This document shows positions 15,288-22,955 of a stretch of 26,831 nt of DNA, piece by piece (the stretch's first letter is position 1; each line of letters opens with the position of its first letter). Position numbers and translations under genes: made by a program. The DNA comes from JBDTNQ01 sp039933635 (GTDB taxonomy: Bacteria; Acidobacteriota; Vicinamibacteria; Vicinamibacterales; SCN-69-37). Under the pieces are notes generated by a model. That model made no database searches, was not told the DNA's origin, and saw only the letters and a list, made by a program, of their open reading frames with translations. The stretch lies in assembly GCA_039933635.1 (NCBI GenBank), contig JBDTNQ010000060.1, forward strand, positions 1 to 26,831, in the 5' to 3' direction.

Positions 15288-15427
15288 CCTTCCAGCCCTC
15301 GCGCTTCATCGTGACGCGCCCCACGGCCACCTCTGACGTCCTGGCCGCGACGAACTACCAGCTCATCCTGGCCGAGCTCGAGAAGCGGACGAGGCTGACC
15401 ATCAGCGCGGTCGGCTCCCCGCAGTAA
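15284..15427 (+). CDS. Tiny ORF, 47 aa, coupled to the membrane protein
   Basis: GTG 15284 overlaps the upstream stop as GTGA. The peptide (VTFQPSRFIV ... LILAELEKRTRLTISAV) is amphipathic, with no membrane helix or Cys. Real by its junction, but coding evidence is thin; not recognised. Confidence 0.45.
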   Translation: MTFQPSRFIVTRPTATSDVLAATNYQLILAELEKRTRLTISAVGSPQ

Positions 15428-15438
15428 GGTACGCGTCG

Positions 15439-15618
15439 ATGTCGAAGCGCGTCGTGCCATTCAGCAGTCCAAAGGCGCCTGATCCAGATGATCCGAACCG
15501 CCCGTCGGGTGTCACCGTGCGGTACGTGTCTCGGCCAGCGCCACTCTTCGACCCGCGCAAGGACCGTCGTCAACGCTCGCCCATCGTCGACGCTGCGAAA
15601 CGGAAGCCGGCGAAGTGA
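15439..15618 (+). CDS. Small basic Pro-rich protein, 59 aa
   Basis: ATG 15439 with AAGG 9 bases upstream, 11 bases after the previous stop. The chain is rich in Pro, Arg and Asp (PKAPDPDDPNRP, FDPRKDRRQR) and ends Lys-rich, so it is probably disordered. No homology is suggested by eye. Confidence 0.5.
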   Translation: MSKRVVPFSSPKAPDPDDPNRPSGVTVRYVSRPAPLFDPRKDRRQRSPIVDAAKRKPAK

Positions 15619-15654
15619 CGCTGGCAGGTACTCCGCTGAGTGCTGGATAAATCC

Positions 15655-16188
15655 ATGAGTAGACGTATCGCTTTTCTCCTCCTGCTCGTTCCTTTGACGC
15701 TGGTCGGTGCAACAGCCGCCAGGATGCAGTCCGTCGTCCCATCCGCGCCGAGAGTGGTTCGTCTGGCGGATCTACCGAGCGTGGTCGGACAAGTCGTGAC
15801 GGTCGAGGACGTCGCCAGCTTCACGAACACTGAAGCTCAGTCAGGTATGTACTATTTGAACTTCGGTCCCTTTCCGACACAGGCATTGTCGATCGCGATC
15901 CCGGATGCCATGCGATCCAGCTTGCCAGAAGGGGCGTCGCGAGGGGGCCGCATCCGTGTCACTGGCCTCATCGAATTTGACCAGAAGGGTAAACCGCAGA
16001 TCGTGTTTCGACCAGGCGTCACGATCACACCGTTGGCGCCTGCGGCTGCGTCGCTATCGTCGCCCGCGTTCACGACGCCGTCTGGGCCCAAGCCTTGCTG
16101 CCGGACCTGCTCGAGCGGAAAGGCGTGCGGGGACTCCTGCATCGCTGCTCGTGCAGTCTGTCGTCAACCGGCAGGCTGCGCCTGCTGA
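15655..16188 (+). CDS. Exported OB-like protein with eight-cysteine tail, 177 aa
   Basis: ATG 15655 is chosen because it starts a clean signal peptide (MSRRIAFLLLLVPLTLVGATA). Residues 40-130 form alternating strands (VGQVVTVEDVASFT, YYLNFGP, RIRVTGLIEF, KPQIVF), the pattern of an OB-fold. The last 30 residues are a Cys-rich tail beginning CCRTCSSGKACGDSC and ending GCAC: eight cysteines, most likely disulfide-bonded outside the cytoplasm. The CCxxC...GKxCGxxC...GCAC arrangement recurs at the end of small secreted proteins, often beside nucleases. Together with the exported nuclease two genes earlier it marks this arm as a secreted-cargo region. Function unknown. Confidence 0.72.
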   Translation: MSRRIAFLLLLVPLTLVGATAARMQSVVPSAPRVVRLADLPSVVGQVVTVEDVASFTNTEAQSGMYYLNFGPFPTQALSIAIPDAMRSSLPEGASRGGRIRVTGLIEFDQKGKPQIVFRPGVTITPLAPAAASLSSPAFTTPSGPKPCCRTCSSGKACGDSCIAARAVCRQPAGCAC

Positions 16189-16193
16189 TTCCT

Positions 16194-16550
16194 ATGCCCC
16201 TTCGAGCCTCGCACTTTACCGTGACGCGCCGCTCGACGGGCAAGCTCGCCGGGCACGCGATGCTCTGCCCAGATGCGCGCTACGCGACGCTCCGTCTATT
16301 CGGCGAAACACGGCTGTGCCGAGGGTTCGCCCATCCGGCGCAGTGGAAGACGATTGAGGCCGACCTGGCCATCGGTTGGGAAAAGGGCCACGTGCCGCGT
16401 GCGTCGGCCGTCGCCAAGACACTCCTCGGAGAGCTCGACAGCGAGCACGCCTTGCAGTTCGTTACCGCGATCCCGTTCGACGTCGCGAATGGTGGCGCGG
16501 CCGCGGCGTTCGATGCGTACTTGTGGCAGCAGGCGGAGCATGGCCTCTGA
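16194..16550 (+). CDS. Unknown protein, 118 aa
   Basis: Start ATG 16194, five bases after the upstream stop; no good ribosome site, so coupled translation is likely. The chain is mixed alpha/beta, with CPDARYATLRLFG and WKTIEADLAIGWEKG, no signal peptide or membrane helix. It overlaps the integrase start by 11 bases. Not recognised. Confidence 0.6.
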   Translation: MPLRASHFTVTRRSTGKLAGHAMLCPDARYATLRLFGETRLCRGFAHPAQWKTIEADLAIGWEKGHVPRASAVAKTLLGELDSEHALQFVTAIPFDVANGGAAAAFDAYLWQQAEHGL

Positions 16551-17703
16551 CCGCACAGGCATCGCCAGGCACGGCGCCGGCTGGCGCGCGACGGTATCTC
16601 AGGGACGATCGCAGCCGAAGATACGCAAGGCCTTTCCGATCACCGCGACGTTCCGCGAGATGCAGCAGTGGCGCCGCGACGAGAAGGCTCGCCGCCACCT
16701 CACGCGGAAGCAGCGAGCGACCAGGGGGACGTTCGCGGCTGATGCCAAGCGCTACCTGGCGTCCGTGACGGCCCTGACCACGTTCAAGGAGCGGGCGCGC
16801 GACATTGGTCTGTGGATCGAGGTCTTCGGCACGAAGGCGCGCGATCAGATCACCTCAGCCGAGATCCGCGCGCAACGCGATCGCTGGCTCACGGAGCCTC
16901 GAGGGAAGGACCGGCCGCCCCTGTCGCCGCACACGGTGAATCTCCGCCTGAGAGCGCTCTCTAATCTATGGACCGTGCTCGATGGCCCGCGTGCCGACAA
17001 TCCGGTCCGTGAGGTGGATGAGGCACACGAGCCAGACACGGGCCCGCGAGATCTCGACTACGCAACGATCCGGAAGATCTTCGCCGAGATGCTCGACATT
17101 GGCTCACCGAAGAGGGGCGGTACACGGCCGCTCCACTCGCTGACCAAGATCCGGTTGCAGGTTCTCGCGTACACCGGACTGCCAGCGAGCCAACTGATGC
17201 GCCTCCAGCCGGCCGACGTGGATCTCGAGCGTGGCATGGTCGCCGTGCCGAGTCGCCGGAAGGGACACGGCGCCGGCAGCGCCCTACTACCGCTCCTCCC
17301 GCCAGCGATCGAGGCGTTCCGCGCGCTCGCGAGTGTCGACGGATTCGGTCCGTTCTCGACGTCGTCGATGTGGAAGTCGTTCGCGATCGCCGCACGCCGG
17401 GCCGGCGTCCAGGGCGCGAGCCCGTACAGTCTCCGAGCGTCGTTCGCCACGTTGGCGTACGACGTCACCGAGGACGACCACCTGGTGATGGCGTTGCTCC
17501 AGCACGCCGCGCTGAAGACATCACACCGATACCGCCAGCGCGCGCTCGCCAAGGTGCTTCAACGGAAGACCGAGAAGCTGGGTCCACATTTTGGGTCCAC
17601 ATCGACCGGAGTCGAACGGACTGCACCGGAAAAGACTGGAGTTTTCGCGGAGCTCGGATCGCGGGTGCGAGAGGCATTGGCGCGGCACTCGCGCACGAAA
17701 TAA
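16540..17703 (+). CDS. int: Tyrosine recombinase (integrase), 387 aa
   Basis: ATG 16540 has AGG and GGAG close upstream and overlaps the previous stop; the longer frame is a shadow. Residues 1-75 look like an arm-binding region, 85-175 the SAM-like core-binding domain (AAMR-type helices, ending near NLRLRALSNLW), and 190-355 the catalytic domain. Catalytic positions: the tyrosine is Tyr331 in SHRYRQ, the second Arg is Arg299 in YSLRASF, His322 lies in LQHAAL, and Lys241 in SRRKGHG. The first Arg position reads Pro215 (TGLPASQ), and the usual His before Arg299 is Tyr. Such TGLP variants exist in divergent integrases, but activity cannot be assumed. The gene lies 543 bases from the tRNA-Arg 3' end, the expected attachment site. 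Confidence 0.88.
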   Translation: MASDRTGIARHGAGWRATVSQGRSQPKIRKAFPITATFREMQQWRRDEKARRHLTRKQRATRGTFAADAKRYLASVTALTTFKERARDIGLWIEVFGTKARDQITSAEIRAQRDRWLTEPRGKDRPPLSPHTVNLRLRALSNLWTVLDGPRADNPVREVDEAHEPDTGPRDLDYATIRKIFAEMLDIGSPKRGGTRPLHSLTKIRLQVLAYTGLPASQLMRLQPADVDLERGMVAVPSRRKGHGAGSALLPLLPPAIEAFRALASVDGFGPFSTSSMWKSFAIAARRAGVQGASPYSLRASFATLAYDVTEDDHLVMALLQHAALKTSHRYRQRALAKVLQRKTEKLGPHFGSTSTGVERTAPEKTGVFAELGSRVREALARHSRTK

Positions 17704-17730
17704 GCCATATTTATTTGGTTATTCTCGACG

Positions 17731-17760
17731 TTGCACCTCGTATGTGATTCTATTTACAAT
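17731..17760 (+). promoter_or_regulatory. Promoter of the HNH gene
   Basis: TTGCAC (17731..17736), 18 bases, TACAAT (17755..17760) in an AT-rich gap. The ATG at 17766 begins 5 bases after the -10 box and has no ribosome site, which predicts a leaderless mRNA. Confidence 0.5.
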
Positions 17761-17765
17761 TAGTT

Positions 17766-18206
17766 ATGGCGCATACAGCCAAAACACGAGCCGCATCGCT
17801 GGAGAGAATGGACAGTTTGCGGCGGCGCTGGATCGCCGCGAACGGGCCCTGCAAACGATGCGGGTCGAGTCACGAATTACATGTGCACCATCGAGACCCT
17901 ACGCAGAAGGTGGGTCACCGCGTCTGGTCGTGGACGGCAGCCAGGCGCGCGGCCGAGTTGGCCAAGTGCGACGTGCTCTGCAAGCAATGTCACATCTCAA
18001 TTCATTCGCTTTTGCTAAGGAAACCGCACGGTATTGGCGCCTACCGAAGAGGCTGCCGATGTGACGTCTGCCGCGCCGCGAGAAGCGCCCAATGCCAACG
18101 CTATCGGACGAAGCACCGCGACAAGATCCTTGCGAAGGCGAAGGCCTACCAGGAAGAGAATTCGTTCAGAGACAAGTTCGTTGTCGTCACAGACGACGCG
18201 GTCTGA
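17766..18206 (+). CDS. Free-standing HNH-like protein, 146 aa
   Basis: CKRCGSSHELHVHHRDP, a W/R-rich middle, then CDVLCKQCH is a complete HNH zinc-His arrangement (about 29-80). The C-terminal part has KPHGIGAYRRGCRCDVCRAA, the HG...GCRCDxCR motif common in phage HNH and small zinc proteins. It sits between integrase and tRNA-Arg, at the edge of the element, with its own promoter. It may be a homing-type nuclease, a moron, or part of an integration module. HNH catalytic residues are present. Confidence 0.75.
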   Translation: MAHTAKTRAASLERMDSLRRRWIAANGPCKRCGSSHELHVHHRDPTQKVGHRVWSWTAARRAAELAKCDVLCKQCHISIHSLLLRKPHGIGAYRRGCRCDVCRAARSAQCQRYRTKHRDKILAKAKAYQEENSFRDKFVVVTDDAV

Positions 18207-18245
18207 CGAGGCTGGAGTCTGACCGAGCTCGCGACGATGGAAAGA

Positions 18246-18321
18246 TGGCGCGCCTGGCAGGTCTCGAACCTGCGACCCTCGGCTTAGAAGGCCGATGCTC
18301 TATCCCCTGAGCTACAGGCGC
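18246..18321 (-). tRNA. tRNA-Arg(TCT), CCA encoded; likely attachment site
   Basis: The cloverleaf folds fully: acceptor GCGCCTG with CAGGCGC, anticodon stem TCGGC/GCCGA with loop CTTCTAA (anticodon TCT), T arm GCAGG/CCTGC with TTCGAGA, discriminator G, and an encoded CCA at 18248..18246. Its 3' end points to the integrase, 543 bases away. This is the classical arrangement in which the element recombines with the 3' part of a tRNA gene and restores it. The second att copy would lie beyond the left edge. Confidence 0.95.
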
Positions 18322-18422
18322 GCGGTCTCTATTCTACGGCCCACCGGGCGTTCCGCTGCAGTTCGCCCGACCACAACGCCGCAACGACGAGCCATCGGCC
18401 GCGCGCGCCGACCTCTGTCGTA

Positions 18423-19001
18423 TCACGTCGACGAGCGACGATGAGACGCGGCCCGCACGGCGCCAAATGCGGCGGCAAAATCCCTGGCCTGATGGTTGGC
18501 GTTGAGCCCGCTCGTGTTCGGCAACACCCAAAGCTCGGACTCGCCAATAGACTCGGACTGCCGTCCAAGTCCGGCCTTGGGGCGATTGAACGCCACGCGA
18601 TACGCGCCGATGCCGACGATGGCGACCGCGCGAGGCTGATAGCGGCGCACCTTGCGTTCGAGTGCGCGACGGCCGGCGCGGATCTCGTCGTCATCGAGTT
18701 CCGCCGCGGTGGCCGTGGCGCGGCGCACGAGATTGGTGATGCCAATGCCGCAGTCGAGCATGAGCTGTTGCTCCCACGGTTTGAGCACATGTGGCGTGAA
18801 GCCGCCGTCGTGCAGCGCGCGCCAGAAGCGATTGCCGGGACGCGCGAAGTGCAGACCGGTGGCCGCCGAGTAGAGTCCCGGATTGATCCCGCAAAAGAGC
18901 ACGTCCAGATCAGGCGCAATCAGATCGGGAATCGCCCGCCCTTCGGCGGCACGGACCGCAGTGGGGGTGGGCTTCGGTGGCTCGCGATTCGCGGGCTTCA
19001 C
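18423..19001 (-). CDS. mug: Mug-type G:T/U mismatch DNA glycosylase, 192 aa
   Basis: The uracil-DNA glycosylase fold is marked by GINPGLYSA (38-46), with the conserved Asn of the Mug/TDG active site, and by the second motif NTSGLNANH near residue 165. E. coli Mug has NPSGLNR there. A conserved FARPGNRFW follows motif I, as in Mug. Length (about 170-190) fits. The GTG start overlaps the CPxCG gene stop (GTGA). The enzyme removes uracil or thymine from G mismatches in the nucleoid and starts base-excision repair. It is the last gene of the host operon; the 101 bases to the tRNA contain nothing obvious. Confidence 0.9.
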   Translation of the reverse strand: MKPANREPPKPTPTAVRAAEGRAIPDLIAPDLDVLFCGINPGLYSAATGLHFARPGNRFWRALHDGGFTPHVLKPWEQQLMLDCGIGITNLVRRATATAAELDDDEIRAGRRALERKVRRYQPRAVAIVGIGAYRVAFNRPKAGLGRQSESIGESELWVLPNTSGLNANHQARDFAAAFGAVRAASHRRSST

Positions 19002-19195
19002 TCAGACCCGTCGCCGCGAGTCACGTCGACGTAGCGCTCGCCCTGTTCGTACCCGACGTGCACTTTCCACGGCTGGCAACAGACCTCACAGTCCTGAACC
19101 AACGTGCCCAGCACGTCAGGCTCAAGGTAGATCTGCACCTGTTCGCCGCAGTACGGACAGAACACGAGGAATTCAGTTTCCAGTTCTTCGGTCAT
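18998..19195 (-). CDS. CPxCG motif Cys-rich protein, 65 aa
   Basis: FCPYCGEQVQIYLEPD and QDCEVCCQPW are the two cysteine pairs of the small CPxCG family, followed by an acidic VGYEQGERYVDV tail. Length fits (60-65 aa). It has no known activity; a small zinc-binding housekeeping protein. It overlaps mug and lies 9 bases after the metallopeptidase gene. Confidence 0.85.
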   Translation of the reverse strand: MTEELETEFLVFCPYCGEQVQIYLEPDVLGTLVQDCEVCCQPWKVHVGYEQGERYVDVTRGDGSE

Positions 19196-19204
19196 GAGCC
19201 AGGC

Positions 19205-20275
19205 CTACGGTGTGAAGCGGTCGATCACGTCATGGACGAAGCGCAACTTCTCAATCGCCGGCGTCGGCAGGACGAAGGGATAGGCGTCGGGCAAGCCCAT
19301 CCCACGATTGAGATTGTTGAGCAGGTATGTCAGCGGAAACCAGCTGTCGATCAGCTTGTCGAAGGGGATCGTGCGCGAGGTGTCGGGGACTTTCGACAGC
19401 GACGGTTCATCGCGACGGCGTGGCCTCAGGGACACGCCACATGCGGCCGCGGTTTCGAGGGTGTCGTACATGTGAAGGTAGTGTGCCCATGTTTCGGCCC
19501 AGTCTTCCCACGGATGCGCGCTCGCGTAGGCGCTGATGAATCGTGTGGGCCAATCACCGGGCGCACCGTTGGCGTAGTGCTGCTGCAGCGCCTCGCCATA
19601 GTCACGACGCTCGTCACCGAAGCCCCTGCGGAACGCGTCGAGTTCGGACGTGTCACGGACCAGGCGGTCCCAGTAGTAGTGACCGACCTCGTGCCGCATG
19701 TGGCCGAGCAACGTTCGATACGGCTCGTTCATCGCCTTCCGCCGACGCTCGCGCTCCGCGTCGTCCGCCTCCGCGATGTTGATCGTGATGATGCCCTCGT
19801 TGTGGCCCGTGAGCACAGCCGGCGCCGGATCTCCCGGTGGCGGATCGGCCATGAAGTGAAACGAAAGGCCTCCTGCAGGATCGTCGGCGCGATTGGCAAT
19901 CGGAAGTTGCAACGCCTGCAGGGTGTAGACGAGGCGTCGCTTCGCCACTTCCAGGCGATACCAGTGCTCCGGCGCTTCCGGCTGCGAGATGTCAGGGATC
20001 ACCTCGGTGAGGCGGCACGACGGGCAGTATTCCTGTCCCTGTTCGGCAAGGACGGCCCAGTTGCAGACCTTGGCTTCGACGTAGTTGCGACAGAGGCGAT
20101 ACCGCATTGGCGACGCACCAGCTGAGGCGAGCGTCCACGTGCCATCCGTCTCCGCCTCGAGCGACTGCACCTCCCGGATGTCCGGAAGGAACGCGACCGT
20201 GTGGCCGCAATTCACACAGGCGGTATTTTCAAAGAACAGGAGGTTACCGCAGGACTCGCAGTGAAACACGTTCAT
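19205..20275 (-). CDS. Zinc-ribbon putative zinc metallopeptidase, 356 aa
   Basis: ATG 20275 begins MNVFHCESCGNLLFFENTAC, an N-terminal zinc ribbon (CESCG, CVNCG), with a second Cys set about 60-95 (RLCRNY, CPSC). The peptidase motif is HEVGHYYWD near residue 195 (HExGH), and HPWEDWAETWAHY later supplies the third ligand region. This is the zinc-binding metallopeptidase family formerly DUF2248, about 350 aa. Substrates are unknown. No signal peptide, so cytoplasmic. Part of the five-gene host operon. Confidence 0.85.
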   Translation of the reverse strand: MNVFHCESCGNLLFFENTACVNCGHTVAFLPDIREVQSLEAETDGTWTLASAGASPMRYRLCRNYVEAKVCNWAVLAEQGQEYCPSCRLTEVIPDISQPEAPEHWYRLEVAKRRLVYTLQALQLPIANRADDPAGGLSFHFMADPPPGDPAPAVLTGHNEGIITINIAEADDAERERRRKAMNEPYRTLLGHMRHEVGHYYWDRLVRDTSELDAFRRGFGDERRDYGEALQQHYANGAPGDWPTRFISAYASAHPWEDWAETWAHYLHMYDTLETAAACGVSLRPRRRDEPSLSKVPDTSRTIPFDKLIDSWFPLTYLLNNLNRGMGLPDAYPFVLPTPAIEKLRFVHDVIDRFTP

Positions 20276-20285
20276 GGATCCCAGC

Positions 20286-21428
20286 CTATCCGAATGCCGA
20301 GGCGATGAGTCGTACGCTCGTCGCGAGGCCGAGATTGCCGAGCACGAACACGGGCCAGAACGACCGGTCACGTGGCAGCGAGAGATTGAAGGCGAGCGTC
20401 AGCGGCAGCAGCACGCGCAGGTACGCGCCCAGCCAGATCTCCGGCCTGATCACCATCATCAGGCAGATAAACGCGACGCCGACGCGCCACCAGGCGCTTC
20501 GCCATCGGTGAATGGCCAGGACGTAGAGCGCCTGCGCGCTCGTGCCCACGAAGGCGAGCCATGGAAGCGCGCGCGGGGACACGAATCCCGCTCGCCGAGC
20601 CACGCGATACAGACGATCCGATGCATCCTGATAGGCCACGAAGGGCATGGAGAGCTGATCGAGCGATTGCGTCACCGTCGACCGGTAAATTGATCTGAGG
20701 TAATCGAACCAGATCAGCGTTGGGAGAATCACGAGCAGCGCGGCGCCGGCCGCAGCCGCAATCGCGCGAACGGAGAAACGCTTCGGCCAGAGCGCCACGC
20801 CCGCGAGCAGGTTCGTCTCGCGCGCCAGTCCAGCGACGCCGAGAACGATCGAGCCGGCCCAGAGCCGCCCCCGCTCGATGGCCTCGACGCCGACCGCAAG
20901 AACGCACGCGCTCGGTCCATCGATCAGGGCCAGACGCGTCGAGTCGAGCATCCCCGGCGTGAAGAGACACGCCGTCCAGACGAACAGATCCTCGACGGTA
21001 TCGCCCGGCAGCCGCCACCGAAGCCAGACAGCAAAGGCGATCCAGAACAGCGCGTTTTGCACGCTGTAGGCCTGCACCACCCACGACGGTCGTCCGAGTC
21101 CCATGAGCCAGGCGGTCCACGAGAACAGAATGCGGCGTGCGCGGAATGGTGGCGAATCGAGCGCCGCATCAATCGAGGAGTCCCGCAAGAGGGGATCCAC
21201 GGCCAGTTGCGCGTAGTACTGGCCGTCGTAGCCGGCACCGGGCTGGACGTCGATCGGCACGTCGCGGAGGCGCTCGATCCTGGTGTCCGCACCGCGACGG
21301 TTGAATTGCAGCACCGACGTAAAGCCGAATCCCGGCTTGTAGAACGACGCAAACCAGCTCAGGAAGATGACGACGAGCGCCAGGCGGCAGACCAGAAACA
21401 CGTGTCGGCGCGACCAGGTCCTCGTCAC
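20286..21428 (-). CDS. Polytopic membrane protein, GT-C-like, 380 aa
   Basis: The chain has about eight to nine hydrophobic helices (for example LVCRLALVVIFLSWFASFY at 11-29, and several from 110 to 375). A first outer loop holds PGAGYDGQYYAQLAVDPLL, an acidic YDGQ motif typical of lipid-linked sugar transferases of the GT-C type. GTG 21428 overlaps the lipoprotein stop (GTGA). Likely an envelope glycosyltransferase, but the donor and acceptor are not identifiable. Confidence 0.7.
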   Translation of the reverse strand: MTRTWSRRHVFLVCRLALVVIFLSWFASFYKPGFGFTSVLQFNRRGADTRIERLRDVPIDVQPGAGYDGQYYAQLAVDPLLRDSSIDAALDSPPFRARRILFSWTAWLMGLGRPSWVVQAYSVQNALFWIAFAVWLRWRLPGDTVEDLFVWTACLFTPGMLDSTRLALIDGPSACVLAVGVEAIERGRLWAGSIVLGVAGLARETNLLAGVALWPKRFSVRAIAAAAGAALLVILPTLIWFDYLRSIYRSTVTQSLDQLSMPFVAYQDASDRLYRVARRAGFVSPRALPWLAFVGTSAQALYVLAIHRWRSAWWRVGVAFICLMMVIRPEIWLGAYLRVLLPLTLAFNLSLPRDRSFWPVFVLGNLGLATSVRLIASAFG

Positions 21429-22003
21429 TGCACTGCTCCATCGATGGCGGGACGCGCCCAGATGCCGCGTAGACGCTCACTGCCGGGACCAGCGGGGTAC
21501 GAGTTCAACACGAACTGCCAGGTGATGGCCGATGGCCGGTAGAAGAGGCTCCATTGCCAACCCGCGTAATGACGTAGATCGACGCGCACGGGCTGCCACG
21601 ACGCGCTTTCACCGGCCAGGATGGTGCGCTGGAGGAGCGGCTCGTAGATGCGGCCGTCGGAGATGCCAAGGCTGAATGCAATCCCCGCCCCGGCTTCGTG
21701 ACCCGCCCGGTCGTCAACAGCCAGCGCCGTCGTAAACACCGCCCGCAGCGGCACGCGCTCACGGATGATGACGCGAGAGGGCACGATCACGGACAAGCTG
21801 CGCCGTGTCTCGCCGGCCACCGAAACATCCGTCACCTGCACGGCATCTGGCGGCCGGACCGCCGGCCGGATCTCCGCAGCAGGGACAACATCCAAGAGGT
21901 CGATGCAACACGCCGATTTTCCGCCAGGTGTGCCGCAGCCGGTCGCGATGACGAGCGTGCACACACACGCAGGGAGAAGGATGGCCGCGCGCATCCGGGC
22001 CAT
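21425..22003 (-). CDS. Lipoprotein of unknown function, about 192 aa
   Basis: The N-terminus (MRAAILLPACVCTLVIATGC, from the second Met) is a lipoprotein signal with lipobox VIATGC. A beta-rich domain follows. Start is ATG 22003 or 21994. On the mRNA a perfect hairpin (22006..22031) ends 2 bases before ATG 22003 and includes the only purine-rich ribosome site, which could limit translation. First gene of the host operon; its stop overlaps the membrane protein start. Confidence 0.72.
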   Translation of the reverse strand: MARMRAAILLPACVCTLVIATGCGTPGGKSACCIDLLDVVPAAEIRPAVRPPDAVQVTDVSVAGETRRSLSVIVPSRVIIRERVPLRAVFTTALAVDDRAGHEAGAGIAFSLGISDGRIYEPLLQRTILAGESASWQPVRVDLRHYAGWQWSLFYRPSAITWQFVLNSYPAGPGSERLRGIWARPAIDGAVQ

Positions 22004-22005
22004 CG

Positions 22006-22031
22006 TACCCCCGACCTGAAGGTCGGGGGTA
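22006..22031. repeat. REP-like hairpin 1, loop TGAA
   Basis: TACCCCCGACC, TGAA, GGTCGGGGGTA: a perfect 11-base-pair stem. It sits between the divergent lipoprotein and toxin genes. The core GACC-TGAA-GGTC is shared with hairpin 2 at 22943..22966. Confidence 0.85.
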
Positions 22032-22068
22032 GGCCGACAGACCGTTGTCCGAGGTAGGCTGGAATCAA

Positions 22069-22635
22069 ATGCCGTCTGACCAACACGCGCCGCGTTCCCG
22101 GGTGCCGCTGTGGCTCGTGTTGCTCGTTCTCGGAGGCGTGACGATCTGGCAGTACGCGCGCGCGCCCCACGAGTCTCTTCCCTCAGCGCCGCCACAGACG
22201 TCCGCACCGGCAACGCCGGCGTCGGCTCCGCAGCCCAGCAGCGAAAGCCGGCACGATCTTTCCGTCGATGAGCGTCGCGGAGGCCACACGCTGGCACGGC
22301 ACGTGGGGCAAACCGACGCGGACCTCGCCGATCGGCTGGACCATGAACGCGGCATCAGCGCCGCATCGACGTATACGGATCGCGTCGCGGCCGAGCGGAC
22401 GGTAGCGCGCGCGCTGGCGATGAACGAGCGCCGAATACAGACGTGGCGTACGCGAAGCGGCAATCATCCCAACCTGGCCCTGGACTATCGCGGAACAGCC
22501 GGGGACACCATCGGCCGCAGCCTCGCGCGCGGCCGCCAGTCGGCGGTCCCCTGCGTCGATGCGATCGTGGTGCTCCGCTGGCGTGAGCGCGACGACTACT
22601 ACGTGTTGACGAGCTATCCCGAGGCGCGACGATGA
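22069..22635 (+). CDS. Membrane-anchored RNase A-like toxin (CdiA-CT type), 188 aa
   Basis: The layout is a short cytoplasmic N-terminus, one membrane helix (about 13-29, VPLWLVLLVLGGVTIW), a Pro/Ala/Ser linker (35-60) and a toxin domain (70-188). The domain opens GGHTLARHVG, has ISAASTYTD and NLALDY, and ends YYVLTSYPE. This matches the bacterial RNase A-like family known from the C-terminus of CdiA: a His in the first motif and a Thr-x-Tyr in the last (His73, Thr181, Tyr183 here), the residue types reported as catalytic in the Yersinia kristensenii CdiA toxin. The next gene overlaps as ATGA and looks like the immunity protein. Unlike CdiA there is no filament or TpsA domain; the carrier is just a membrane anchor. 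It would cut RNA in the cell it enters. Confidence 0.85.
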   Translation: MPSDQHAPRSRVPLWLVLLVLGGVTIWQYARAPHESLPSAPPQTSAPATPASAPQPSSESRHDLSVDERRGGHTLARHVGQTDADLADRLDHERGISAASTYTDRVAAERTVARALAMNERRIQTWRTRSGNHPNLALDYRGTAGDTIGRSLARGRQSAVPCVDAIVVLRWRERDDYYVLTSYPEARR

Positions 22636-22955
22636 CGGGCCGCGAACCGCTTCGTCTGACGCGGGCGGATCGTGACGCCTTAGCGGAGTTTGCGCGGGCA
22701 TACCTGCACGAAGACACGATTGCCGAGCATGGCAGCGCCCAGGGTGCGGCGGCCGCGTTTGCCGCCGACGCAAGCGCCGATGATCGGCAGCACGTGGCTC
22801 GTGCCCTGGAGGCACTGATACGGGCGGCCGAAGGCCGGCCGCTCGCGTCACTGCATCGGTTTCTGGTGCGGGATATCCGCTGCGCCTGGCTGCCGGGCAG
22901 CGTCGATGAGCTGACGTCAGTCAGCCGCGTGATCAGGGGTGTGCCCCGGACCTGA
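22632..22955 (+). CDS. CdiI-like immunity protein, 107 aa
   Basis: ATG 22632 overlaps the toxin stop. The sequence (LAEFARAYLHEDTIAEHGSA, then helices with AAAAFAADAS, ALEALIRAAE and WLPGS..EL) fits the small helical immunity family found next to contact-dependent growth inhibition toxins. Expected role: binds and blocks the RNase domain in the producer's cytoplasm. Its last codons and the TGA stop lie inside hairpin 2 (the stop is in the loop), so the C-terminus VPRT is encoded by the repeat. Confidence 0.8.
   Translation: MTGREPLRLTRADRDALAEFARAYLHEDTIAEHGSAQGAAAAFAADASADDRQHVARALEALIRAAEGRPLASLHRFLVRDIRCAWLPGSVDELTSVSRVIRGVPRT

Noticed and set aside
16273..16539. N-terminal extension of the integrase frame
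   Set aside because: Arg/Ser-rich, lies over the 118-aa gene in another frame; ATG 16540 has a ribosome site.
18977..20125. + strand frame of 382 codons opposite the metallopeptidase
   Set aside because: Shadow of the HExGH metallopeptidase and CPxCG genes; no signal of its own.
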